From NCBI RefSeq assembly GCF_001420915.1, contig NZ_CP013021.1, forward strand, positions 568,001 to 632,000: a stretch of DNA of 64,000 bases. Direction: 5' to 3'. The translations under genes were made by a program, and so were the position numbers. Under the pieces are notes generated by a model, which saw only the letters and a program-made list of their open reading frames with translations, made no database searches and was not told where the DNA came from. Below are positions 36,731 through 46,242 of the stretch, piece after piece. Numbering within the stretch: position 1 is the stretch's first letter; every line of letters begins with the position of its first letter. This DNA comes from Agarivorans gilvus (GTDB lineage Bacteria > Pseudomonadota > Gammaproteobacteria > Enterobacterales > Celerinatantimonadaceae).

Positions 36731-38002
36731 ATGAGCATTGATTTACAATTCGACCAGCAACACCTTTGGCACCCCTATACTTCATCTTTGAAGCCACTGC
36801 CCTGTTATCCGGTGGCCTCCGCTGAAGGTTGTGAGTTGATCTTAGAAGATGGGCGCCGTTTGGTTGATGGTATGGCGTCATGGTGGGCCTGTATTCATGG
36901 TTATCAAGTTGCCCAATTGGATCAGGCGGTTCAGCAACAGCTCAGTAAAATGTCGCATGTGATGTTTGGTGGCTTAACCCACCAACCTGCCATCGACTTA
37001 TGTAAAAAGTTGGTCGCCCTGACTCCAGAAAATCTACAGCAAGTGTTTATCAGTGACTCGGGCTCTGTGGCGGTGGAAGTGGCCTTAAAAATGGCGCTGC
37101 AATATTGGCAAGCCAAAGGAGAGCCCCGCGCCAAGTTTGCCACGGTGCGTAATGGTTACCATGGCGATACCTTTGCCGCCATGTCGGTTTCCGATCCCCA
37201 AGGAGGCATGCACCAACTTTATCAGGGTTTTTTAGCCGAGCACTTTTTTTGTGACGCACCCCAGACGCGTTTCGATGAGCCTTGGAACAATGCCGATATA
37301 AGCCCTATGAAGACGCTGTTAGCCGAACATCACCGTTCTATAGCCGCAGTGATTATTGAGCCAATTGTGCAAGGCGCTGGGGGCATGCGCATCTACCATC
37401 CAGAATATCTAAAAGCGCTGCGCGCCCTGTGTGATGAATACGGTTTATTGTTGATAGCCGATGAAATCGCCACCGGCTTTGGTCGCACCGGTAAGCTATT
37501 TGCCTGCGAACATGCGCAAATTCAACCCGACATTCTGTGTTTGGGCAAGGGCCTTACCGGCGGCTATATGAGCTTAGCCGCTACGCTTACCAGTAAACAC
37601 ATCGCCCACACCATTTGCAGTGGCGATGCGGGAGTGTTTATGCACGGCCCTACCTTTATGGGCAACCCCTTAGCCTGCGCCGTAGCCAATGCCAGCATCG
37701 AATTGTTGCTCAACAGCCCATGGCAGCAGCGAGTTGAGCATATTCAAGCGCAGCTGAACCAAGGTTTAGCCACCTGTTTAAGTTTGGACTCCATAGCCGA
37801 CGTGCGGGTTCTGGGTGCGATCGGGGTGGTTGAGGCCAAGCGTCCGGTAGACTTAGCCCAAATTCAGGCAAAATTTGTAGAATTAGGGGTGTGGATCAGG
37901 CCCTTTGGCAAACTGATTTACCTAATGCCGCCATACACCATTAGCGACGCTCAACTGGAGCGACTTTGCTCGGCGATTTATCGAGTAATGGCAGAGCTTT
38001 AA
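36731..38002 (+). CDS. bioA: adenosylmethionine-8-amino-7-oxononanoate aminotransferase BioA
   Basis: A 423-residue class-III PLP aminotransferase that makes diaminopelargonic acid using SAM as amino donor. Seen are HLWHPYTSSLKPLP at the start, DGMASWWACIHGY, SGSVAVEVALKMA, LLIADEIATGFGRTG with the PLP-contacting Asp, and CLGKGLTGGYM with the Schiff-base Lys. The length is normal (E. coli 429). It is divergent from bioB. Its stop is almost adjacent to the stop of the convergent small membrane protein gene. Confidence 0.96.
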   Translation: MSIDLQFDQQHLWHPYTSSLKPLPCYPVASAEGCELILEDGRRLVDGMASWWACIHGYQVAQLDQAVQQQLSKMSHVMFGGLTHQPAIDLCKKLVALTPENLQQVFISDSGSVAVEVALKMALQYWQAKGEPRAKFATVRNGYHGDTFAAMSVSDPQGGMHQLYQGFLAEHFFCDAPQTRFDEPWNNADISPMKTLLAEHHRSIAAVIIEPIVQGAGGMRIYHPEYLKALRALCDEYGLLLIADEIATGFGRTGKLFACEHAQIQPDILCLGKGLTGGYMSLAATLTSKHIAHTICSGDAGVFMHGPTFMGNPLACAVANASIELLLNSPWQQRVEHIQAQLNQGLATCLSLDSIADVRVLGAIGVVEAKRPVDLAQIQAKFVELGVWIRPFGKLIYLMPPYTISDAQLERLCSAIYRVMAEL

Positions 38003-38003
38003 G

Positions 38004-38366
38004 CTACGGCAGATAGTAAAATAGCAGAATAGCGATGACGATGGCCGCCAGCAAACCGGTATTCATTTTGAAATAATCGGTGCGCCGGCGTGAACGGCTC
38101 CAGTTAATCAGCATGCCGCCTAAGGTGATGCCGCAACAAGTCCATAGCAATAGTAAAAATAACTGCCGTAAGTTTTCCACCCAGTGGTCTCTATACACTT
38201 CTGTTCCACTGGATTGAAAAGCGCTGTAGGCAATTTCTGGCCGAGCATAGTGATAAACCACTAAAGCGCTAATGAAGATGACCCACGCTAATAAAGAAAC
38301 CAATACAATCAGTCTTTGCAAGGTATCTGGCCCCTTTCTTCTTTCTTTACGATTTGTTTTGGGCAT
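38004..38366 (-). CDS. small three-helix membrane protein, unknown function
   Basis: A 120-residue protein with a basic N-terminus (KTNRKERRKG), then membrane helices at about residues 20-42, 68-88 and 100-118. An SRSRRR turn sits between the last two helices. It probably has a cytoplasmic N-terminus. I do not recognise a named family beyond small conserved proteins of marine gammaproteobacteria. It is convergent with bioA, with one base between the stops. Confidence 0.65.
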   Translation of the reverse strand: MPKTNRKERRKGPDTLQRLIVLVSLLAWVIFISALVVYHYARPEIAYSAFQSSGTEVYRDHWVENLRQLFLLLLWTCCGITLGGMLINWSRSRRRTDYFKMNTGLLAAIVIAILLFYYLP

Positions 38367-38519
38367 TTAGCCCCCTATTACTATTTGTTTTCGAGGTTTC
38401 CTTACAATAACTTAGCGATTTGCCGAGTTTTAGCAATTTTTACTTGAGTCTTTAGCCTCAAGAAGTAACATTGGTTGCCTTATAATATTAGCACTATCAG
38501 ATTGGAGCAGTTGTTTGCT

Positions 38520-39920
38520 ATGACGCATTCTTCAGTGACAGACGTTTTGAGTGGAAAATTCAGCGTTGGTCAACAAGTTACTATCAAGGGATGGATCCGT
38601 ACTCGACGTGATTCTAAAGCAGGCCTTTCATTCTTGGCGATTCACGATGGTTCGTGCTTCGACGCGGTTCAAGCCGTCGCCCCCAACAGCCTACCCAATT
38701 ATGAGAATGACGTATTAAAGCTCACTGCAGGCTGCTCAGTTAAAGTGACTGGCGAAATCGTCGAGTCTCCTGGACAAGGCCAATCTTTTGAAATTCAAGC
38801 CGCTGATGTTGAAGTACTAGGTTGGGTAGAAAACCCTGACAGCTACCCAATGTCGGCGAAACGCCACAGCATTGAGTACTTACGTGAGCATGCTCACCTA
38901 CGCCCTCGCACCAATGTGATTGGCGCAGTTACTCGGGTACGTAACTGTTTATCTCAGGCCATTCACCGTTTCTATCATGAACAAGGTTATGTTTGGGTAA
39001 GCACACCGATTATTACCGGCAGCGATACTGAAGGTGCCGGCGAGATGTTCCGCGTGTCGACACTAGATATGAATAACTTGCCGTTAGGTGATAAAGGCGA
39101 AGTCGATTACCAGCAAGACTTTTTTGGTAAAGAAACCTTCTTAACCGTATCTGGCCAGCTAAACGCCGAAACCTATGCTTGTGCCCTGTCTAAAGTGTAT
39201 ACCTTTGGCCCAACCTTCCGTGCTGAAAACTCAAATACTAGCCGCCATCTAGCCGAGTTTTGGATGGTTGAACCAGAAGTGGCTTTTGCCGATCTAGAAG
39301 ACGTAGCCAAGCTAGCTGAAGACATGCTGAAGTATGTATTTAAAGCAGTATTAGAAGAGCGCATGGATGACATGAATTTCTTCGCCCAACGCATCAACAA
39401 AGAAGCAATTAGCCGTTTAGAAAACTTCGTTAGCGCCGATTTTGCACAAGTTGATTACACCGATGCCATTCAAATCCTACAAGACTCTGGCCGAAAATTT
39501 GAGTACGACGTGGAATGGGGCATCGATATGTCTTCAGAACATGAACGTTACCTAGCCGAAGAGCACTTTAAAGCGCCAGTGGTAGTGAAAAACTACCCGA
39601 AAGACATTAAAGCCTTCTACATGCGCCAAAATGACGATGGCAAAACTGTAGCCGCAATGGACGTATTAGCGCCCGGCATCGGCGAAATCATCGGTGGTAG
39701 CCAACGTGAAGAACGTTTAGACGTACTCGATGCACGCCTAGAAGAGCTGAACTTAGATAAAGACGATTACGGCTGGTACCGCGATTTACGTCGCTACGGC
39801 ACCGTACCTCACTCCGGTTTCGGTTTGGGCTTTGAACGTTTAGTGTCTTACGTTACTGGTATGAGCAACATTCGCGACGTAATTCCCTTCCCTCGTTCAC
39901 CGAAAAATGCTGAATACTAA
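38520..39920 (+). CDS. asnS: asparaginyl-tRNA synthetase AsnS
   Basis: A 466-residue class-IIb aminoacyl-tRNA synthetase. An N-terminal OB-fold anticodon-binding domain (about residues 15-105, KIKGWIRTRRDSK-like) precedes the catalytic domain. The latter has motif 2 TFGPTFRAENSNTSRHLAEFWM and motif 3 GFGLGFERLV. The protein follows E. coli AsnS closely from MTHSSVTDVLSGKF, so I placed the start at the ATG of 38520-38522; an in-frame TTG at 38475 would add 15 residues without family support. A strong terminator follows. Confidence 0.96.
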   Translation: MTHSSVTDVLSGKFSVGQQVTIKGWIRTRRDSKAGLSFLAIHDGSCFDAVQAVAPNSLPNYENDVLKLTAGCSVKVTGEIVESPGQGQSFEIQAADVEVLGWVENPDSYPMSAKRHSIEYLREHAHLRPRTNVIGAVTRVRNCLSQAIHRFYHEQGYVWVSTPIITGSDTEGAGEMFRVSTLDMNNLPLGDKGEVDYQQDFFGKETFLTVSGQLNAETYACALSKVYTFGPTFRAENSNTSRHLAEFWMVEPEVAFADLEDVAKLAEDMLKYVFKAVLEERMDDMNFFAQRINKEAISRLENFVSADFAQVDYTDAIQILQDSGRKFEYDVEWGIDMSSEHERYLAEEHFKAPVVVKNYPKDIKAFYMRQNDDGKTVAAMDVLAPGIGEIIGGSQREERLDVLDARLEELNLDKDDYGWYRDLRRYGTVPHSGFGLGFERLVSYVTGMSNIRDVIPFPRSPKNAEY

Positions 39921-39950
39921 ACCCTAGTTAGCATTAACCACTACTAACAA

Positions 39951-39976
39951 AAGCCTCAATATTTGAGGCTTTTTTA
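39951..39976 (+). terminator. rho-independent terminator of asnS
   Basis: A nine-base perfect stem, AAGCCTCAA and TTGAGGCTT with loop TAT, is followed by a T run. It starts 31 bases after the asnS stop. Confidence 0.9.
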
Positions 39977-40110
39977 TTTGTCGATCGCCTTCACACTCAC
40001 ACCTATAAGCCGCGTAGCCACTGCAATCAACGCTATACAGCTCACCATACTTCATACATACTTAAGCCCATAACTTGGTGAAAAGCACCAAAGCAATAAA
40101 AAGGATTTTC

Positions 40111-40791
40111 ATGAGAAAGTTAAAAGTGATTACCACCGAAGATGTGTTGCTAACACTGTGTAATTCGGTCACCAACGTCTTAAGTAAAGCCACCACTAGC
40201 GAAATTAAATATTCCGCCATGGTCCAGAAGATTAACAAGACCTGCTTAAAACCGGACATTGGCTGTTTTGTGCTGTTTGATGGCGGATTTTCAGGCTTGG
40301 TAGTGATCAACTTTACTGCCGATGCGGCGATGGAAATTTACCGTAACTACATGTTGCACATGGGCATTCCAGAATCTGAACTAGCTCAAGCTCATACTGC
40401 CGATGAAGTGGGCAATGTAATGGGTGAATTAATGAACCAAATGGTGGGTTATTTTACCGGTGTTATTGGTAAAGAGTTACAAACATCACTCACCCAGAAC
40501 CAACCCAAAATGTTGGCTTTAAATAAACAGGTATTGATTTCCATCGATACAAATTTGGATCGCCCACAAGCGCGCCGCGTGACCTTCACCACCGAAAAGA
40601 ACAACATTTTCTATCTAGAACTCGCCATGGATAAAACCGAGTTTATCAAACTGCATGAGTTTGAAACCGAAGATGACGTTGATCCAGATGATCTTATCGA
40701 GCAAGCCGCATCACAAAAGAAAGCAGCGCAGGAAACCAAAGACCTAGCGCAAACTATTGATCAAGACTTATTAGATGAGTTAGGCATTTAA
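40111..40791 (+). CDS. DUF3334 family (CheX/CheC-like) protein
   Basis: A 226-residue protein that I recognise as DUF3334. Its middle (about residues 45-165) resembles CheX/CheC-type folds: FDGGFSGLVVINFTADAAMEIY followed by the helix DEVGNVMGELMNQMVGYFTG, equivalent to the CheX/FliY region around the phosphatase motif. The C-terminus is acidic and helical. A chemotaxis- or receiver-related role is inference. I chose the ATG at 40111 because AAAAAGGATTTTC precedes it; the longer frame from 40075 has no ribosome site. It is convergent with the DsbA-like gene, overlapping by four bases. Confidence 0.65.
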   Translation: MRKLKVITTEDVLLTLCNSVTNVLSKATTSEIKYSAMVQKINKTCLKPDIGCFVLFDGGFSGLVVINFTADAAMEIYRNYMLHMGIPESELAQAHTADEVGNVMGELMNQMVGYFTGVIGKELQTSLTQNQPKMLALNKQVLISIDTNLDRPQARRVTFTTEKNNIFYLELAMDKTEFIKLHEFETEDDVDPDDLIEQAASQKKAAQETKDLAQTIDQDLLDELGI

Positions 40792-41396
40792 GCCATTAAG
40801 CGTGCTAGATGCTCAAGGGTAACTTGAGCATCTAGGTAATCCAGCGGTAAAGCTTGCTGTTGGCCATGTTGAGACAATACCAACGATGGAAAACCTTGAA
40901 TAGGCAGACTACGAGCAAACTCAATTTGCTCCATTAGCTGTTGGTTTAAGGCCTCACTTTGCATATCTGCGATAAACTGCTGTTTGTCTAAGTTCAACTG
41001 CTCGGCCAAAGCCACTAGTACCTCAAACTCTGACGGGTTTTTCGCCTGTAAATAATAAGCCTGTTGAATAGCACTTATCATCGCCTTACCGGCCGCTTGT
41101 TTCTCGGCAGCCAATACCGCCCGGTTGGCGGGATAAGTCGAGCGCTTAGGGCTATTTAAATGCCAAAAATCATGGTTAAACTGTGTGCCTAATTGCAGAG
41201 CAATTTTGCGCCAAGTTTGCTGTAAGAATTGCTGCATCTCTTGCGGCATCGGCTGCTCGGTATCGGCAGCTAAGCCACCGAGTAAGTAGACCAAGTCCAC
41301 TCCCGGAGGCAGCGCTTGTTCTAATTCTGCTAAGCGCGGCTTATAGCCCCAACACCAAGAGCACATAGGGTCGTGAACATAGTATACAAGGGCCAT
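40788..41396 (-). CDS. DsbA family (FrnE-like) thiol oxidoreductase
   Basis: A 202-residue DsbA-superfamily protein with active site CSWC (residues 12-15) in HDPMCSWCWGYKP near the N-terminus. A helical insertion follows, and then the cis-Pro loop SLPIQGFPSLV. No signal peptide is present, so it is probably cytoplasmic, as for FrnE/HCCA-type relatives. The substrate is unknown. It lies six bases downstream of ydjA, and the two are probably one operon. Confidence 0.85.
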   Translation of the reverse strand: MALVYYVHDPMCSWCWGYKPRLAELEQALPPGVDLVYLLGGLAADTEQPMPQEMQQFLQQTWRKIALQLGTQFNHDFWHLNSPKRSTYPANRAVLAAEKQAAGKAMISAIQQAYYLQAKNPSEFEVLVALAEQLNLDKQQFIADMQSEALNQQLMEQIEFARSLPIQGFPSLVLSQHGQQQALPLDYLDAQVTLEHLARLMA

Positions 41397-41402
41397 GGCT
41401 AC

Positions 41403-41942
41403 TTATAACCAGCTAACGTAGTCTTCAAAGGCAAGCTCACGCACTTTGCTGGCTTTTGTTTGCGGGCTACCCAAATAGAGAAAGCCTACTATTGATTCAT
41501 GTTCGGCTAAACCTAACTGTTGCTTAACTGTAGCGCTGTAAGCCATTGGGCCGGTGCGCCAAATACCGTTATAGCCTTGAGCAAAGGCGGCCATTTGCAT
41601 GGCATGAACGGCGCAGCCCGCCGAGATGACTTGTTCAATCTCGGGCACTTTGGCATGCTCTTTTGGACTAGCAATGACGATGGTGATAAGCGGAGCACGA
41701 AACGGCATGGTTTTGGCCTTTTCACTATCACCTGCTTCGGCCAGTGCGGCTTGTTCAAAAATATCTGCTAGTTTTCCGAGACCTTCACCGCTCACGTGAA
41801 TAAAACGCCAAGGTGTTAAACCACCATGGTCGGGGGTTCTTAGTCCGGCTTTCCAAATCGTTTCTAACTCTGCACCTTCTGGGGCGGGCGCGGTTAAACG
41901 TGGGCAGGATTGACGATTAAGTAATAAATCTAAGGCCTTCAT
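41403..41942 (-). CDS. ydjA: nitroreductase family protein YdjA
   Basis: A 179-residue FMN-dependent NAD(P)H oxidoreductase of the minimal nitroreductase type. ALDLLLNRQSCPRLTAPAP, LRTPDHGGLTPWRF, ISAGCAVHAMQMAAFAQGYNGIWRTG and IVGFLYLGSPQ align along the whole of E. coli YdjA. The physiological substrate is not established. It is the first gene of a pair with the DsbA-like thiol oxidoreductase. Confidence 0.9.
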   Translation of the reverse strand: MKALDLLLNRQSCPRLTAPAPEGAELETIWKAGLRTPDHGGLTPWRFIHVSGEGLGKLADIFEQAALAEAGDSEKAKTMPFRAPLITIVIASPKEHAKVPEIEQVISAGCAVHAMQMAAFAQGYNGIWRTGPMAYSATVKQQLGLAEHESIVGFLYLGSPQTKASKVRELAFEDYVSWL

Positions 41943-42015
41943 TGTTATCCTTAACGAGGGAGTTTGTTAGGCCATTGTGCGTAAATTGTGTTAAAAGTAA
42001 AGTTAAGGCTTAATC

Positions 42016-42180
42016 ATGTGGCGCAGTAACATGAAGTATAAACAAGCAAGTACTCAGTTTGAGCAGCAACAGCGGCTACGCCGTGAACAAATCATGCAGC
42101 TACAAGCTTGGGTAAAACAACATCCCAAACCCACCGCCGCATTAATTCAACAGTGGCTGAAACTAGAGCGCCGCCGCTAA
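42016..42180 (+). CDS. small basic helical protein, 54 residues, unknown
   Basis: An open frame of 54 residues, beginning MWRSNMKYKQAS and rich in Gln, Lys and Arg; it ends WLKLERRR. It looks like a natural, amphipathic helical protein with Pro-separated helices (QHPKPTAAL). There are two possible starts, 42016 and the ATG at 42031. No strong ribosome site is seen. It is divergent from ydjA, and its last 18 bases overlap the 3' end of fadH. I do not recognise a family. Confidence 0.5.
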   Translation: MWRSNMKYKQASTQFEQQQRLRREQIMQLQAWVKQHPKPTAALIQQWLKLERRR

Positions 42181-44180
42181 CTCAGCACCTTGACGTATTG
42201 CACGTTTGGCATCCAACTCGGCCGCAACGTCGGCTCCACCAATCAGATGAGAAACGATCCCTAAGGCGCTTAAGTCATCATGCAAGCTACGTAGTGGTTC
42301 CTGCCCGGCACAAATCACGACTTGATCCACCGCTAACAGCTGCTCTTTTTCGCCGCAACGAATGTGCAGACCTTGGTCGTCTATTTTGAGGTATTCAACA
42401 CCAGCTAACATTTCCACCTGGTTTTTCTTCAAGGTTTCGCGATGGATCCAGCCGGTAGTTTTACCTAAGTCCTTACCCACTTTGCTCGATTTTCGCTGAC
42501 ACAAATATACCTTACGAGCAGCCTCATGGGATTGCTGCGGTTTTAAACCGCCAGGCTCAGCAATCTCCCTGTCGATACCCCAGCTATCTAACCAGCGATT
42601 TACATTGGTCGATAACGAAGGCTTTTGTTCAACCAAATACTCCGCCACATCAAAGCCAATACCGCCGGCGCCAATAATCGCCACTTGTTGGCCAATCGGT
42701 TTATGGTCGCGCAATACATCTAAATAACTACACACTTTTTCGTGACTAATACCTTCAATGGGTGGGGTGCGTGGCAAAATACCAGTGGCTATCACCACCT
42801 CGTCAGCAGCTAAATCACTGAGCATCGGCGCGTCTACTTTAGTTTCTAAATGCAGTTCAACACCTAATTGCTTAATGCGGTTGGCGAAGTAGCGCAGGGT
42901 TTCATAAAACTCTTCTTTTCCGGGAATTTGTTTGGCGTAGTTAAACTGCCCGCCAATTTGTTCCGCTTGGTCATACAAGCTAACTCGATGGCCTCGTTCG
43001 GCCGCATAACAGGAAAATGCCAAACCAGCAGGCCCGGCGCCTACCACAACAATATGTTTAGCCTTAGTTACTGGAGGGAAGCTCAACTCGGTTTCATAAC
43101 AGGCCTGAGGATTCACCAAACAGCTGGCACGTTGCTGTTTAAATACATGGTCTAAACAAGCTTGATTACAGGCAATACAGGTATTGATTAGAGCCGCTTG
43201 ATTATTGCGGGCTTTTTCCACAAACAGTGGATCGGCCAACAGCGGACGCGCCATCGACACCATGTCGGCTTGCCCAGAGCGCAAAATATTTTCGGCCACA
43301 TCGGGGGTATTAATGCGGTTAACGGCGACCATTGGTATGTTGATGTGTTGCTTCACTTTTTCGGTAACCCAAGCAAAGGCTCCCCGCGGCACACTGGTGG
43401 CGATGGTAGGAATCCGCGCCTCATGCCAGCCAATACCAGTATTGAGTATGCTAACGCCGGCTTGCTCCAAGGCTTTGGCTAACAGTAACACTTCTTCAAA
43501 GGTACTACCTTGCTCGACTAAGTCCAGCATGGATAAACGAAACACAATGATGAAGTCTTTACCCACCGCCGCTCGCGTTTGCTTCACCACCTCTATGGGG
43601 AATTTAATGCGATTTAGATAGCTACCTCCCCAACTATCGCTGCGACGGTTGGTTCGCGAACAAATAAACTGATTAATCAGGTAGCCTTCTGAGCCCATGA
43701 TCTCTACCCCATCATAACCAGCGCGTTGGGCCAGCTTGGCACTGTTGGCAAAATCTTTAATGGTGCCGCGAATTTGTCGCTCGCTCATGGCTTTTGGCTT
43801 GAAGGGGTTAATCGGCGCTTTAATTTTACTGGCACCAACACTAAAGGGATGATAGGCATACCGACCGGCATGCAGTAATTGTAAGGCAATCTTTCCGCCT
43901 TCTTTATGTACCGCTTCGGTGATAATACGGTGCTTTTTAACCTGCCAAGGAAAACTCAACTGACAGCCATTGGGAGCAAGACGGCCTCGAAAATTGGGCG
44001 CAATTCCCCCAGTCACAATTAAGCCCACTCCCCTTTAGCTCGCAATGCGTAGAATGCCGCTAGTTTTTCAAATCCACCTTTTTCTTCTAAGCCGGTGTGC
44101 ATAGAGCCCATTAAAACGCGACTAGGTAACTGAGTGAATCCTAAATCCAAGGGAGCGCTTAAATGTGGGTACTTGGTCAT
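42163..44180 (-). pseudogene. fadH: 2,4-dienoyl-CoA reductase FadH, interrupted by a one-base frameshift
   Basis: FadH reduces 2,4-dienoyl-CoA during beta-oxidation of unsaturated fatty acids, using FMN, FAD and a 4Fe-4S cluster. The first 52 residues (MTKYPHLSAPLDLGF through AAFYALRAKG) are encoded from the ATG at 44180 but run into a stop near 44021. The rest, from GLIVTGGIAP, continues in another frame to 42163. One extra G in the G4 run at 44030-44033 restores 672 residues, the family length. The downstream part is intact: TIM-barrel with GYDGVEIMGSEGYLINQF, cluster CIACNQACLDH, and dinucleotide motifs VVGAGPAGLAFS and IIGAGGIGFD. A GTG at 44028 could give a 621-residue product lacking the barrel start. 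The cause is a mutation or a sequence error. Confidence 0.85.
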
Positions 44181-44247
44181 CCGTGTAGCCTCTAATTGGT
44201 AGCCATGTTATGAAAGTGTTAACAGCATATACAAAGCAAACTACAGT

Positions 44248-44265
44248 TTCAAACATTTGTTTGAA
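44248..44265. promoter_or_regulatory. palindrome TTCAAAC-N4-GTTTGAA, PsrA-like operator
   Basis: TTCAAACATTTGTTTGAA is a perfect 18-base palindrome in the fadH-sppA intergenic region, 68 bases before the fadH start. The core AAAC-N4-GTTT resembles the operators described for PsrA, a TetR-type fatty-acid-responsive repressor that controls beta-oxidation genes in Pseudomonas and Shewanella. Its position before fadH fits this reading. Confidence 0.6.
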
Positions 44266-44336
44266 TATTTGCAGGTGCCTGTTTTTTATGACTATGGTAA
44301 CGTTTAAGACACCATTAACTATTTAAGTAGAGCACC

Positions 44337-46163
44337 GTGTTTAAATTTATTAAAAACATCTTTCGCTTTTTCTGGCGTACCCTTAATTTTATCCGGGCAC
44401 TGATCGTTAATTTATTTTTGTTAGTGATGGTTATCCTGGTGATAGTGGCCTTAGGTAACATCGACAGTGAGCCCCAGATAACTCCTCCAGCAGGTGCACT
44501 CGTTCTTAACTTAAACGGTCAAATTGTTGAGCAAACCCAACGAATTAATCCCATTGCAGAATTTAGCAATGAGGTCTTAGGCAATAGCGTTGAAAAGGAA
44601 ATAGACCTTTACAGCGTAGTACAAGCCATTGATGCAGCACGTGTCGATAGCAACATCACCGGCATAGTATTAGGCCTAGACGCATTACCGCGCACCAGCC
44701 AAACCAAGTTAAGCATTATTGGCGAAGCCCTAGAGCGTTTTAAAGACAGTGGCAAACCGATTATTTCTTACGCCGACTACTATGATCAGCACCAATATTA
44801 CTTAGCCAGCTTTGCCGACACCGTGCTACTCAACCCTAAGGGTGCAGTATTAATGCGTGGCATGAACTCGCGGCAACTGTTCTTTAAAGATGCCATCGAC
44901 AAACTAGAATTAAACACTCATATATTCCGCGTAGGTACTCATAAATCGTTTGTAGAGCCTTACATTCGCAACGATATGTCTATTGAGGCCAAACAAGACT
45001 TAGCACACTGGATGGATCAACTCTGGCAAACTTATTTAGACACAGTGTCAGCTAATCGAGGTATTGCTCAGCAGCAATTAATGCCCAAAGCCAAACAACT
45101 CATTGCTGCCCTTAAAACCGTTGACGGCGACGGTGCTCGCTACGCTGAAAAATACGGTTTGGTGGACCAACTCACTACCCGCTCACAAGCTAAACAACTA
45201 TTAATCGACACCTTTGGTGAAAGCGAAGACGGCGGCTATCAATCCCAAGACTTTAGCGAATACTTGAGTAATCTTCCCGGTCCCTCAAATGCTCCCGACA
45301 AGGTTGCCCTGTTGATCGCTCAAGGCGCGATTGTAGGCGGCCGTGGTCAAGACCAGGTGATTGCCGCTGACACGGTGTTAGAACAACTAAATCAAGCCTT
45401 AGAAGACGAAGACGTAAAAGCCTTAGTGGTACGTGTAGACAGCCCAGGCGGCAGTGCTTTCGCTTCAGAGTTGATTCGTGAAAAGCTAGGGCAGTTCCAA
45501 GATAAAGGCATTCCTGTTGTCGTGTCCATGGGTAGCGTGGCAGCCAGTGGTGGTTATTGGATATCGTCTACCGCTGATCAGATCTTTGCCAGTCCCACCA
45601 CTATCACCGGCTCAATAGGCATCTTCGGCATGTTTGCCACCATAGAAAATGCCTTAGCCAAATTGGGCATTAGTAGTGACGGTTATGCCACTGGCCCACT
45701 AGCGGAAATTAGCCCTTTTCAAGCTCTACCCGATGAAGTGGCAGAAATCATTCAGCTGAATATTGAACACGGCTACCACGACTTCGTTTCCTTAGTATCA
45801 AACGGTCGAGCCATTCCAATGGCGGATATGGATGACATTGCCGAAGGACGTATTTGGACTGGCCAAGACGCCCTAGAAAACGGCTTAGTTGACCAGCTGG
45901 GCGACCTTAATGCTGCCATTGATTACGCCGTAAGCTTGGCTGAATTAAACGCTTACCAGCTAGATAAGCTAGAAGTGCCGATGTCTCCGCGGGAACGTTT
46001 TATCGCCGAACTATTCGACAGCAAATTCAGCCAAGCCTTGGCAAGCCATCTGCCACAGTGGACTTTGTTGCAACAAATCAAACAACAAGCCCCCTCTTTA
46101 GAGCAATTTAATGATCCAATGGGTCAATATAGCTTCTGCGCGGTGTGTGAAGGGCTACAATAG
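44337..46163 (+). CDS. sppA: signal peptide peptidase SppA (protease IV)
   Basis: A 608-residue inner-membrane serine protease that degrades cleaved signal peptides. One N-terminal membrane helix (about residues 20-42) is followed by two tandem S49 domains. The catalytic Lys lies in FRVGTHKSFVEPY (about residue 204) and the nucleophile Ser in MGSVAASGGYWIS (about 405), as in the E. coli SppA 67K type. The start is GTG (44337-44339), preceded by AAGTAGAGCACC. It is divergent from fadH and followed 79 bases later by ansA in the same direction. Confidence 0.94.
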   Translation: MFKFIKNIFRFFWRTLNFIRALIVNLFLLVMVILVIVALGNIDSEPQITPPAGALVLNLNGQIVEQTQRINPIAEFSNEVLGNSVEKEIDLYSVVQAIDAARVDSNITGIVLGLDALPRTSQTKLSIIGEALERFKDSGKPIISYADYYDQHQYYLASFADTVLLNPKGAVLMRGMNSRQLFFKDAIDKLELNTHIFRVGTHKSFVEPYIRNDMSIEAKQDLAHWMDQLWQTYLDTVSANRGIAQQQLMPKAKQLIAALKTVDGDGARYAEKYGLVDQLTTRSQAKQLLIDTFGESEDGGYQSQDFSEYLSNLPGPSNAPDKVALLIAQGAIVGGRGQDQVIAADTVLEQLNQALEDEDVKALVVRVDSPGGSAFASELIREKLGQFQDKGIPVVVSMGSVAASGGYWISSTADQIFASPTTITGSIGIFGMFATIENALAKLGISSDGYATGPLAEISPFQALPDEVAEIIQLNIEHGYHDFVSLVSNGRAIPMADMDDIAEGRIWTGQDALENGLVDQLGDLNAAIDYAVSLAELNAYQLDKLEVPMSPRERFIAELFDSKFSQALASHLPQWTLLQQIKQQAPSLEQFNDPMGQYSFCAVCEGLQ

Positions 46164-46242
46164 CCTTAATTAATCCGCGTTAGCTACTTACATTCAGCGT
46201 CCATCAGACTATAATTTCAAAAATTTTTGGAATGGTTGTCTG

